Shown: in pieces, positions 1 through 6,953 of the stretch | How the letters are laid out: the number at the start of each line of letters is the position of its first letter | Position numbering within the stretch: the stretch's first letter is position 1 | Source of the DNA: Kocuria rosea subsp. polaris | GTDB taxonomy: Bacteria > Actinomycetota > Actinomycetes > Actinomycetales > Micrococcaceae | Direction: 5' to 3' | Assembly: GCF_001483755.1 (NCBI RefSeq) | Contig: NZ_LQBK01000040.1 | Span: forward strand, 176,245 to 240,244 | DNA length: 64,000 nucleotides | The notes under the pieces: model-generated | What the model was told of the DNA's origin: nothing | What the model saw: only the letters and a program-made list of their open reading frames with translations | Database searches by the model: none | Made by a program: the position numbers and the translations under genes

Positions 1-2
1 AG

Positions 3-167
3 CTCCTCACCTGGTCCGCGGAGGACGGGGCGTTCAGCGCCCTCGTGCTCGTGCTGCTGCTGCTCTGGTCGGCGGTCATCGCCGTCCGGGTGGTCCGCTT
101 CCTCCGGCGGGACCGGCGCCCGGACGATGCCGGACCCGACGGGCACGGGCCCGACGGCCCCGCGTAG
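3..167 (+). CDS. C-terminal fragment of a membrane protein
   Basis: Open frame entering from the left edge and ending at TAG 165-167, 54 residues visible. The visible part has one strongly hydrophobic segment rich in Leu and Val (about residues 13-30) followed by an Arg-rich stretch and a short Asp/Gly/Pro tail, which fits a last membrane helix with a cytoplasmic tail. The family cannot be named from this end. It converges with the pstS gene on the other strand, with 111 bases between the two stop codons. Confidence 0.5.
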   Translation, partial: LLTWSAEDGAFSALVLVLLLLWSAVIAVRVVRFLRRDRRPDDAGPDGHGPDGPA

Positions 168-278
168 GGCGCTGCCGCCGGCTGGCGGTGAGCCGTTCGC
201 GCACCGCCGCGACCGTGTCCCGCGCCGTGTGCGGCCCGCGCCGATGAGCGTTGCCGAGCCCGGCCCCGTCCCGACCGG

Positions 279-1427
279 TCAGCGGAGGCTGATCGAGTCG
301 AGGGCGGCCTGCGCCTCGGCGGTCAGGTTCTCCGGCAGCGGGGCGCTCTTGACGGCCTCCGACGAGGCCTGCTGGCCCTCCTCGCTGACCACGTAGTGCC
401 CGAACGCCTTGGCCAGCTCGAGGACCTCCGGATCCGCGTAGCTGCTGCAGTAGATGTGGTAGGAGACCAGGACCACCGGGTAGGCCCCGGGCACGTCCGG
501 CTCGCGGTCCAGCTCGAGGGCGATGTCGTGCGGTCCGGTGCCCTCCACGCGGGAGGCCTCGCCGACCGCGGCGCCGGCCGCCTCGCCGGACACGGCCACG
601 TACTCGGAGCCGACCTCCACCCTGGCCTTGCCGAGGGACTCGTCCACGAGCGAGTCGTCCGCGTAGGTCACGGCGCCCTCGGTCTCCGCCGTGAGGCTCA
701 CCACCCCGGCGTTGCCCTGGGAACGCTCGGTGGGCAGCTCCGACGGCCAGCTGCCGTCCTCCTCGTCCGTCCACACCTCGGGGACCACCGAGTGCAGGTA
801 GTCGGTGAAGTTCTCGGTCGTCCCCGAGTCGTCCGCGCGGGCGATGGGGGTGATGGGCAGGTCGGGCAGCTCCACGCCCTCGTTCTGGGCGGCGATCGCC
901 GGGTCGTCCCACCGGGTGATCTCGTGCCGGAAGATGCGCGCGATGGTCGCGGCGTCGAGGTTCAGCTCCTGGATGCCGGGGAGGTTGAAGGCGATGCTGA
1001 TCGGGGAGATGTAGACGGGGATGTTCAGGGCGCCGCCGGGACCGCAGAACTCGCGGACCTCGGCCTGCTCCTCCTCGTCCAGGTACGCGTCCGAGCCGGC
1101 GAAGTCCGTGCCGCCGCCCACGAGAGCGCTGCGCCCGGCCCCGGAGCCCGCGGAGAGGTACTGCACCTGGGCGTCCGGGTGCCTCGACTCGAAGCCGCTG
1201 CGCCAGGTCAGCATGGCGGCGTTCTGCGCCGAGGACCCCACGCCGGTCAGGATCCCGGACAGGTCCGAGCCGCCCTCCTCCGCCGCCCGGCGCTGCTCCT
1301 CGCCGAGCGGATAGTCGGAGCCGCACCCCGTCAGCGCCGTCAGGGCCAGGACCAGGGCCGGTGCCGCGCCGGTCCGCAGCGCCCGGGCGGGCCTGGTCCG
1401 GCGGGGCGGTCGCGAAGCGTTGAGCAT
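279..1427 (-). CDS. pstS: phosphate-binding lipoprotein PstS
   Basis: 382-residue substrate-binding lipoprotein of the PstS family, which captures phosphate outside the membrane for the PstCAB importer. A basic N-terminus and hydrophobic segment end in a lipobox (LTGC, Cys35). The phosphate-loop signatures are visible: VGSSAQNAAM near residue 62, SAGSGAGRSAL near 90 and ADDSGTTENF near 200. The start ATG has a GAGGAGA ribosome site about 7 bases upstream. A TAGGCT -10 candidate on the minus strand (1507-1512) would give a leader of about 75 bases. No pstC, pstA or pstB follows: the next gene downstream is convergent. The leader lacks GTTCA-type PHO units, unlike the phoU-senX3 region at 42.9 kb. 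Length is normal for the family. Confidence 0.9.
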   Translation of the reverse strand: MLNASRPPRRTRPARALRTGAAPALVLALTALTGCGSDYPLGEEQRRAAEEGGSDLSGILTGVGSSAQNAAMLTWRSGFESRHPDAQVQYLSAGSGAGRSALVGGGTDFAGSDAYLDEEEQAEVREFCGPGGALNIPVYISPISIAFNLPGIQELNLDAATIARIFRHEITRWDDPAIAAQNEGVELPDLPITPIARADDSGTTENFTDYLHSVVPEVWTDEEDGSWPSELPTERSQGNAGVVSLTAETEGAVTYADDSLVDESLGKARVEVGSEYVAVSGEAAGAAVGEASRVEGTGPHDIALELDREPDVPGAYPVVLVSYHIYCSSYADPEVLELAKAFGHYVVSEEGQQASSEAVKSAPLPENLTAEAQAALDSISLR

Positions 1428-1536
1428 GGAAGGGTCTCCTCGGAAGCGGTCAGGGTGCGGCGTCAGGGAGGCGGCGCACCCGCAGGCGTGCGGGTCCGGG
1501 CGCCCAGCCTACCGCCACCGGCGCGGAGGGCCGGTC

Positions 1537-1542
1537 TAGGGT
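1537..1542 (+). promoter_or_regulatory. -10 box of a leaderless promoter (TAGGGT)
   Basis: TAGGGT lies six bases before the ATG at 1549 and there is no ribosome-binding site. This is one of the clean examples of the TANNNT-spacer-start pattern seen throughout the window. Confidence 0.6.
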
Positions 1543-1548
1543 GAGCCC

Positions 1549-2841
1549 ATGGAAAAGCTCTCCTCCTCCTGGCGCTGGGTGTCCAGCAACTTCTGGTTCG
1601 TGCCCGCCGTGTGCGTGCTCATCGCCGTCGTGCTGGCCCAGTCCGTCGTGGCCCTGGACCGGTGGCTGCCCGAGGGCCTGGACTCCCCGTGGATCGCCTG
1701 GGTCTACGCCGTCGGCATCGACGGGTCCCGGGCGATGCTCGCCGCGATCGGCGGATCGATGCTCGGCGTGGCCGCGACCGCCTTCTCCATCACGATCTCG
1801 GTGATCGCCACGGCCAGCTCCACGTACGGCCCGCGGCTGGTGCGCAACTTCATGGCGGACCGCTGGAACCAGCTGGTGCTGGGCGTGCTCGTCTCCACCT
1901 TCATCTACTCCCTGCTGGTCCTGCGCACCATCCGTTCGGCCTCCGACGACCTCGCCCAGCCGTTCGTCCCCCATCTGGCGGTCAACCTCGCGGTGCTGAT
2001 AGCGGTCGCGGACGTGGCGCTGGTCGTCTACTTCATCCACCACATCGCGGACTCCGTGCAGGTGGACACCCTCGTCCGCGGCGCCCGCCGACGGCTGCTG
2101 GGCGTGATCGAGCGGTGGCACCCGGAGGAGGTGCCGGAGGAGCTCGTCCGGACGGTGCGGCACCGCGACGGCGGGGGCGGGATCACGGCGGGCGCCGACG
2201 GCTACGTCGCCGACGTCGACTTCGAGCGGCTGCGCGACCACGCAGGGTCCGGTGACGTCGAGATCGAGCTCGTCCCGCGCGTGGGCGACCACGTCCTGGC
2301 CTCGGAACCCCTGTTCCGGGTGTGGCCCGAGCACCGCGCCGAGGAGCTCCGGGACCGGCTGCGGCGCTGCGTCCGGCTGAGCGACTCGCGCTCGGCCGAC
2401 GAGGACGTGCGCTTCGCGGAGCAGCAGGTGGTGGAGCTCGCCGTGCGCGCCCTGTCCCCGAGCACCAACGACCCCTACACCGCGGTCAACGCCATCGAGG
2501 AGGTCGCGTCCGGTCTCGTCCGGGCCGTCTCGCGCCCGCTGCCCGGCAACACGGTCGTGATGGACGGCGTGCACCGGCTGCGGTACGGGACGGTGGGGAT
2601 CGACGAGCTCGTCGACATGCCGTTCGACCAGATCCGCCCGCACGCCACCGGGCACGTGAGCGTCCTGCTCGCCCTCGTGGACCTCGCCGCGCGCCTGGAG
2701 GAGGCGAGCATCCACCCGTCCGTGCAGCGGCAGGTGCGCGAGCACGTCGAGGTGCTGCTCGACCAGTTCCGGGACAGCGCGCCGCACCCCCGGGACCTCG
2801 CCCGGGTGGAGCAGCACGTCAGGGTGCGCTCGGCCGGCTGA
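1549..2841 (+). CDS. DUF2254 family membrane protein
   Basis: 430 residues. The N-terminal half carries about four membrane segments (near residues 17-37, 65-85, 105-125 and 145-165). It includes the family-typical stretch FSITISVIATASSTYGPR and the following RNFMADRW, which identify DUF2254. The C-terminal half is soluble, with YVADVDFERL and an STNDPYTAVNAI segment also typical of the family. DUF2254 proteins have no assigned reaction; membrane location is inferred from the helices. The start is fixed by the leaderless -10 box six bases upstream. It is divergent from pstS and ends 9 bases from the convergent MFS gene. Confidence 0.85.
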   Translation: MEKLSSSWRWVSSNFWFVPAVCVLIAVVLAQSVVALDRWLPEGLDSPWIAWVYAVGIDGSRAMLAAIGGSMLGVAATAFSITISVIATASSTYGPRLVRNFMADRWNQLVLGVLVSTFIYSLLVLRTIRSASDDLAQPFVPHLAVNLAVLIAVADVALVVYFIHHIADSVQVDTLVRGARRRLLGVIERWHPEEVPEELVRTVRHRDGGGGITAGADGYVADVDFERLRDHAGSGDVEIELVPRVGDHVLASEPLFRVWPEHRAEELRDRLRRCVRLSDSRSADEDVRFAEQQVVELAVRALSPSTNDPYTAVNAIEEVASGLVRAVSRPLPGNTVVMDGVHRLRYGTVGIDELVDMPFDQIRPHATGHVSVLLALVDLAARLEEASIHPSVQRQVREHVEVLLDQFRDSAPHPRDLARVEQHVRVRSAG

Positions 2842-2850
2842 GCGCGTCCG

Positions 2851-4377
2851 CTACCGGCGCCGGAGCCGCGGGACGCGGCGCAGCAGGACGCCCACGGCCA
2901 CGGCGGTCGCGGCCAGCAGGGCGGCGCCGATCCCGGCCGACAGGTGCACGCCGGCCTCGAAGGCGGCGACGGCCGAGGCCAGCAGCTCTCCGGACGCGTC
3001 CGGGCCGAGGGCCGCGGCGACCACGACCGCCCCGCCGAGGGTCTCGGACGCGGTGGCGGCCTGCTCCGGGTCCAGTCCGGGCGGCAGGACCGTGCGGCGG
3101 GCGTAGGTCGCGGTCACGGCTGTGCCCAGGACGGCCACGCCGAGCGCGGCGCCCAGCTCGTAGGCGGTCTCCGAGATCGCCGAGGCGGCGCCGGCCTGCT
3201 CGAGCGGCACCTCGGTGAGGACGAGGTCCCCCGCGATCGTCTGGGCGGCGCCCGAGCCCAGCCCGACGACCACGAGGGCGACCACGAGCACGAGCCCGCC
3301 GGAGAGGTCGCCGAGCAGGACGAGCAGGAAGCCCGAGGCCATGACGAGCAGCCCGCCGCCGAGCACGAGCGCCGGCGGCACGAAGCCGACCACGTGCACC
3401 ACCAGCAGCCCCGAGGCGATCGTGACGGCGGCGCCCGGCAGGAGGGCCAGACCCGCCTGCAGGGGCGGCATGCCCTCCACGAGCTGCAGGTGCTGGGAGA
3501 CGAAGAACAGGAAGCCGATGAAGGTGGTCGAGGCCACCAGGTTGTTGAGCAGTCCGCCGGCGAACGGGGCGTGGCGGAACAACCGCAGGTCCAGCATCGG
3601 CACCGGGCTGCGCAGCTGACGGCGCACGAACAGCGCCCCGGCGGCCGCGGCCGCCACCGCGGCGGCCAGCACGCCGGCGGAGGGCCCGTGCGCGCCGAGA
3701 TCCTTGATCCCGTGCACCAGGGCCACCATGGCCACCACGATCAGCGCGGCGCTGGGCACGTCCACCGGACCCGGCGCGGGGTTGCGGGACTCGGGCACCA
3801 GCACGGGCGCCAGGACCAGCAGCGGCAGCAGCACGGGGACCGCCAGCAGGAACACGGACCCCCACCAGAGGTGCTGGAGCAGGAACCCGCCGACGACCGG
3901 CCCCAGGACCCCGCCCGCCGAGAAGCCCGTGGCCCACACCGCGATGGCCGTCCGCCGCTGCGTGGCGTCGTGGAACATGTTGCGCAGCAGGGACAGGGTG
4001 GCGGGCATCAGCATCGACCCGAAGAGGCCCAGCGCCGCCCGCGCGGCGACGAGCACCTCCCCGCTCGGGGCGAACGCGGCCACCGCGGACACGGCCGCGA
4101 AGCCCGTGCTGCCCACCAGCAGCAGCCGGCGGCGGCCCACCCGGTCCCCGAGGGCGCCCATGGGCACGAGCAGCCCGGCGAGCACCAGCGGATAGGCGTC
4201 CACCATCCACAGCAGCTGGGCTCCGGTGGGGCGCAGCTGCCGGGAGATCTCCGGCAGGGCGAAGTTCAGCACCGTGTTGTCCACGGAGATCAGCAGCACC
4301 GGCAGCATCAGGACCACGAGCGCGGCCCACTCACGGGCGCCGGCGCGGGCCGGGGCGTCGGGTGCCGGGGACAGCAT
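2851..4377 (-). CDS. MFS drug exporter, 14-TM DHA2 (EmrB/QacA) family
   Basis: 508-residue major facilitator transporter. The N-terminus has the family pattern LLISVDNTVLNFALPEI, followed by LLWMVDAYPLVLAGLL, the motif-A loop GALGDRVGRRRLLL near residue 80, and motif C GGVLGPVVGGFL near residue 155. The length and about fourteen hydrophobic segments place it in the DHA2 proton-antiport family, which mostly exports amphiphilic toxic compounds; the substrate cannot be told from sequence. An AGGAG ribosome site lies about 12 bases before the ATG. It is a single gene, divergent from the acyl-CoA synthetase, and no local regulator is visible. Confidence 0.9.
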   Translation of the reverse strand: MLSPAPDAPARAGAREWAALVVLMLPVLLISVDNTVLNFALPEISRQLRPTGAQLLWMVDAYPLVLAGLLVPMGALGDRVGRRRLLLVGSTGFAAVSAVAAFAPSGEVLVAARAALGLFGSMLMPATLSLLRNMFHDATQRRTAIAVWATGFSAGGVLGPVVGGFLLQHLWWGSVFLLAVPVLLPLLVLAPVLVPESRNPAPGPVDVPSAALIVVAMVALVHGIKDLGAHGPSAGVLAAAVAAAAAGALFVRRQLRSPVPMLDLRLFRHAPFAGGLLNNLVASTTFIGFLFFVSQHLQLVEGMPPLQAGLALLPGAAVTIASGLLVVHVVGFVPPALVLGGGLLVMASGFLLVLLGDLSGGLVLVVALVVVGLGSGAAQTIAGDLVLTEVPLEQAGAASAISETAYELGAALGVAVLGTAVTATYARRTVLPPGLDPEQAATASETLGGAVVVAAALGPDASGELLASAVAAFEAGVHLSAGIGAALLAATAVAVGVLLRRVPRLRRR

Positions 4378-4548
4378 GGCGGGACGGAGCTCCTTCGGGA
4401 CGGGGTGCGGGGCCCATCCTTCCAGAGCCGGCGCCGGCCCGTTCCGGACGGAGGGGTCCGCGCCGCACTAGACTGCTCGGGACGGCCCGCCGGGCGAGCC
4501 CGCCCGGCACGTAGCGGCAAGCACGCAGCGGAAAGATTGAGGTCCCCG

Positions 4549-6339
4549 ATGGTCGAGCCGGTCCCCACGAGCGCGATGTCCGACGCCGCCCCCGGCGTCT
4601 CCGAGCAGTACGAGGCGGCCCGGGACCGTGTCCTGGAGCTGCGGGAGGACTACAACCGGGCCCGCGAGGAGTTCCGCTGGCCGCGGATGGAGCACTTCAA
4701 CTACGCCCTGGACTGGTTCGACCACGTGGCCCGGGACCCGCGGCGCGGGGCCCGGGACGCGCTGTGGATCGTCGAGGAGGACGGCACGGAGCTGCGCCGG
4801 ACCTTCCGCGAGCTCGCCGAGTCCTCGTCCCGCACCGCGAACTGGCTGCGGGGCCTCGGGGTGCGGCGCGGCGACCGGGTCCTGCTCATGCTCGGCAACC
4901 AGCTCGAGCTGTGGGAGGTCCAGCTCGCCGGCATGAAGCTGGGCGCGCCCCTGATCCCCACCGCCGTCATGATGCCGCCCGCGGACCTGCAGGACCGGGT
5001 GCAGCGGGGGAGGGTCTCGTGGGTCGTCACGGACACGACCAACGCGCCGAAGTTCGCGGGCGTCGAGGGGGACTACCAGCTCGTCGTCGTCGGGGCGGGG
5101 GCCGGAGCGGTGCGCGAGCAGCTGCCCGGCCGTCCCGTGCACGCCTACGCCGAGGCCGCGGACGCGGACCCCGTGCTCGTGCCGGAGGGCGTCACCCGCT
5201 CCCGGGACCCCCTGCTGCTGTACTTCACCTCCGGCACCACGTCCCAGGCCAAGCTCGTGGAGCACACCCACTACTCGTACTCCTTCGGGCACCTGTCCAC
5301 GGTCTACTGGATGGGCCTGCGCCCCGGGGACGTCCACCTGAACATCGCCTCGCCCGGCTGGGGCAAGCACTCGTGGTCCAACTTCTTCGCCCCGTGGATC
5401 GCGGAGGCCACCGTGTTCATCCACAACCAGGCCCGCTTCGACGCGGTGGGCCTCATGGAGCAGATGGGCCGCGCCGGGGTCACGAGCTTCTGCGCCCCGC
5501 CGACCGTGTGGCGGATGCTCATCCAGGCCGACCTGCACCGCGTGCAGGACCCGCCGACGTCCGCCGTCTCCGCCGGGGAGCCGCTCAACCCCGAGGTGAT
5601 CCGCCGGGTCCGGGACGCGTGGGGCGTGACGATCCGGGACGGCTACGGCCAGACGGAGACCACGCTGCAGATCGCCAACACCCCGGGGCAGCCGGTGGTC
5701 CCGGGAGCCATGGGGCGGCCCCTGCCCGGCTTCGTCGTCGAGCTCTTCGACCCGCAGACCGGTGCGCCCGCCGAGGAGGGGGAGATCTGCCTGAAGGTCG
5801 ACGACGACCCGCCCGGGATCATGGCGGGCTACATCGACGAGCCCGAGCGCACCGCCGAGGTGGTCCAGGACGGCTGGTACCACACCCGCGACATCGCCCG
5901 CCGGGACGAGCACGGCGTCTACACGTACGTGGGGCGCACCGACGACGTCTTCAAGGCCTCCGACTACCGGATCTCACCCTTCGAGCTGGAGTCCGTGCTC
6001 ATCGAGCACCCGGCGGTGGCCGAGGCCGCCGTGGTCCCGGCCCCGGACCCGGTCCGGCACGCGGTGCCGAAGGCCTACCTGGTGCTCGCCGCCGGCGCCG
6101 AGCCCACCCGGGAGCTCGCGGGGGAGATCCTGCGCTTCGCCCGGGAGAACCTGGCGCCCTACAAGCGGGTGCGCCGGGTGGAGTTCACCGATCTGCCGAA
6201 GACGATCTCGGGCAAGATCCGCCGGGTGGTGCTGCGGGAGCGCGAGGAGGCGGCGGACCGCACCGGCGCCGCGGCGCCCGCGGACGGCGGCTACGGCGTC
6301 GAGTACACGGAGGCGGACTTCCCCGGGCTGCGCGGCTGA
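4549..6339 (+). CDS. AMP-dependent acyl-CoA synthetase (medium-chain type)
   Basis: 596-residue ANL-superfamily enzyme that activates a carboxylic acid as acyl-adenylate and transfers it to CoA. The phosphate loop reads YFTSGTTSQAK (about residue 225), with SQ where most relatives have a Gly-containing sequence. Further motifs are SAGEPLNPE, the adenylate motif DGYGQTETT (near 365), YTYVGRTDDVFKASDYRISPFELE (hinge), and KTISGKIRR with the catalytic Lys near residue 555. The layout matches medium-chain acyl-CoA synthetases; the actual acid is unknown. The start ATG at 4549 has GAGG six bases upstream; an alternative is ATG 4576. A TAGACT -10 candidate lies near 4470. A strong palindrome follows the gene at 6359. 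Confidence 0.88.
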   Translation: MVEPVPTSAMSDAAPGVSEQYEAARDRVLELREDYNRAREEFRWPRMEHFNYALDWFDHVARDPRRGARDALWIVEEDGTELRRTFRELAESSSRTANWLRGLGVRRGDRVLLMLGNQLELWEVQLAGMKLGAPLIPTAVMMPPADLQDRVQRGRVSWVVTDTTNAPKFAGVEGDYQLVVVGAGAGAVREQLPGRPVHAYAEAADADPVLVPEGVTRSRDPLLLYFTSGTTSQAKLVEHTHYSYSFGHLSTVYWMGLRPGDVHLNIASPGWGKHSWSNFFAPWIAEATVFIHNQARFDAVGLMEQMGRAGVTSFCAPPTVWRMLIQADLHRVQDPPTSAVSAGEPLNPEVIRRVRDAWGVTIRDGYGQTETTLQIANTPGQPVVPGAMGRPLPGFVVELFDPQTGAPAEEGEICLKVDDDPPGIMAGYIDEPERTAEVVQDGWYHTRDIARRDEHGVYTYVGRTDDVFKASDYRISPFELESVLIEHPAVAEAAVVPAPDPVRHAVPKAYLVLAAGAEPTRELAGEILRFARENLAPYKRVRRVEFTDLPKTISGKIRRVVLREREEAADRTGAAAPADGGYGVEYTEADFPGLRG

Positions 6340-6358
6340 CGTCCCGCCGCCGGGCGCG

Positions 6359-6376
6359 GCGCACCGGCCGGTGCGC
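6359..6376. terminator. palindrome after the acyl-CoA synthetase gene
   Basis: An 18-base perfect palindrome (GCGCACCGG and its complement) starting 19 bases after the stop codon. It is probably a terminator without a T tract, as is usual in very GC-rich genomes. It also starts the long chain of hairpins that fills the gap before recQ. Confidence 0.55.
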
Positions 6377-6380
6377 GGCA

Positions 6381-6410
6381 CCCGGAATGTGACGTCACGC
6401 ACATCCCGGG
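6381..6410 (+). other. hairpin containing a GTGACGTCAC palindrome
   Basis: CCCGGAATGTG (6381-6391) pairs with CACATCCCGGG (6400-6410) with one A-C mismatch, enclosing ACGTCACG. A ten-base palindrome GTGACGTCAC sits at 6389-6398. The 16-base word GAATGTGACGTCACGC (6385-6400) recurs with one change at 6564-6579, so this may be an operator repeated on both sides of the region rather than only a hairpin. Confidence 0.5.
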
Positions 6411-6424
6411 CCGTGCGCCCAACG

Positions 6425-6452
6425 GGGGACGTCCGGCGTGCGGGGTGTCCCC
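6425..6452 (+). other. nested hairpin
   Basis: GGGGAC (6425-6430) pairs with GTCCCC (6447-6452), with a smaller CCG/CGG stem inside. Shorter hairpins follow at 6464-6477 (CGCGG/CCGCG) and 6481-6492 (TACCG/CGGTA). I see no coding frame with normal codon bias between 6340 and 6953. Confidence 0.4.
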
Positions 6453-6563
6453 ACTTCGTGCCACGCGGGCCGCCGCGCAATACCGCCCGGTAGGGAAAAG
6501 GCGCCGCCGAACCCCTCGCTGACCAGCACCAATGGATGAATTCCGATGGATGTCCCCCGAGGC

Positions 6564-6586
6564 GAATGTGACTTCACGCGCCGTGA
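6564..6586 (+). other. second copy of the GAATGTGAC-TCACGC element plus hairpin
   Basis: GAATGTGACTTCACGC at 6564-6579 matches the element at 6385-6400 in 15 of 16 positions. It overlaps a short hairpin, TCACG/CGTGA (6574-6586, loop CGC). Two copies of a partly palindromic word 179 bases apart suggest a protein-binding site. Confidence 0.45.
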
Positions 6587-6602
6587 CAGGTCCCGGAAAC
6601 CC

Positions 6603-6875
6603 TGCCACCATGGTGGCAATTGGTTCACCCGATGGGGCAGAACCAACTGATCCGCCGGGGGGCGGATCGACAGCGGTTCATCGGGGGATGGGCCGCGTGC
6701 ACGACGGCATCGGGGGGTGCCCGTGCAACCGGTTCATCGGGGGGTGAACCGAATGGGAGCACCGCTGGGGGGCGGTACTCCCGCCAGGCGAGTCTCTGCT
6801 CGCCACCGGCCGTCAGGCCGGTCGATGCGCCCGTTGCGGGGGCCATCCGCTCGGCGGATGGGCAGCGGGCGCATC
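6603..6875 (+). ncRNA. array of ten consecutive hairpins, five capped by G runs (candidate structured RNA or DNA element)
   Basis: Ten hairpins follow one another almost without spacers. (1) 6603-6618, perfect palindrome TGCCACCA/TGGTGGCA. (2) 6620-6646, TTGGTTC/GAACCAA. (3) 6649-6668, GATCCGCC-GGGG-GGCGGATC. (4) 6673-6696, 10 bp with two G-U pairs, loop GGGG. (5) 6699-6726, 11 bp with a two-base bulge, loop GGGG. (6) 6730-6751, 9 bp with one G-U, loop GGGG. (7) 6755-6782, about 11 bp with one mismatch, loop GGGG. (8) 6787-6804, GGCGAG/CTCGCC. (9) 6805-6822, ACCGGCC-GTCA-GGCCGGT. (10) 6824-6875, a 14-bp stem, a G5 bulge, then 8 bp capped by TCG. The stem sequences differ while shape and loop are kept, which points to selection on structure. 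The G-U pairs favour the plus strand as the RNA. No promoter or terminator of its own could be assigned. Confidence 0.6.
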
Positions 6876-6884
6876 GCTCTGTCC

Positions 6885-6938
6885 GGGCCCGCCGCCACGG
6901 CAGGTCCCCGCCTCCGGTCGGGCGGCGTCGGGGGGCCC
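6885..6938 (+). other. last hairpin before recQ
   Basis: GGGCC (6885-6889) and CGCCGCC (6890-6896) pair with GGCGGCG (6921-6927) and GGCCC (6934-6938). The right arm is interrupted by TCGGGG, again the TCGGGG word found in the loops of the array. It ends five bases before AAGACT, a possible -10 box for recQ. Confidence 0.4.
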
Positions 6939-6953
6939 TGGAAGACTGGGGCC

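Noticed and set aside
2944..4548. In-frame upstream extension of the acyl-CoA synthetase
   Set aside because: It runs antisense through the MFS gene; the enzyme fold begins after ATG 4549, which has a ribosome site.
6620..6751. PHO box made of GGTTCACC/GGTTCATC words in the hairpin array
   Set aside because: The words resemble PhoP units but are spaced about 27-55 bases apart instead of 11, and they form the stems of the hairpins.
6603..6875. CRISPR array
   Set aside because: Unit spacing is regular in part, but there is no constant direct repeat, and every unit is its own inverted repeat.
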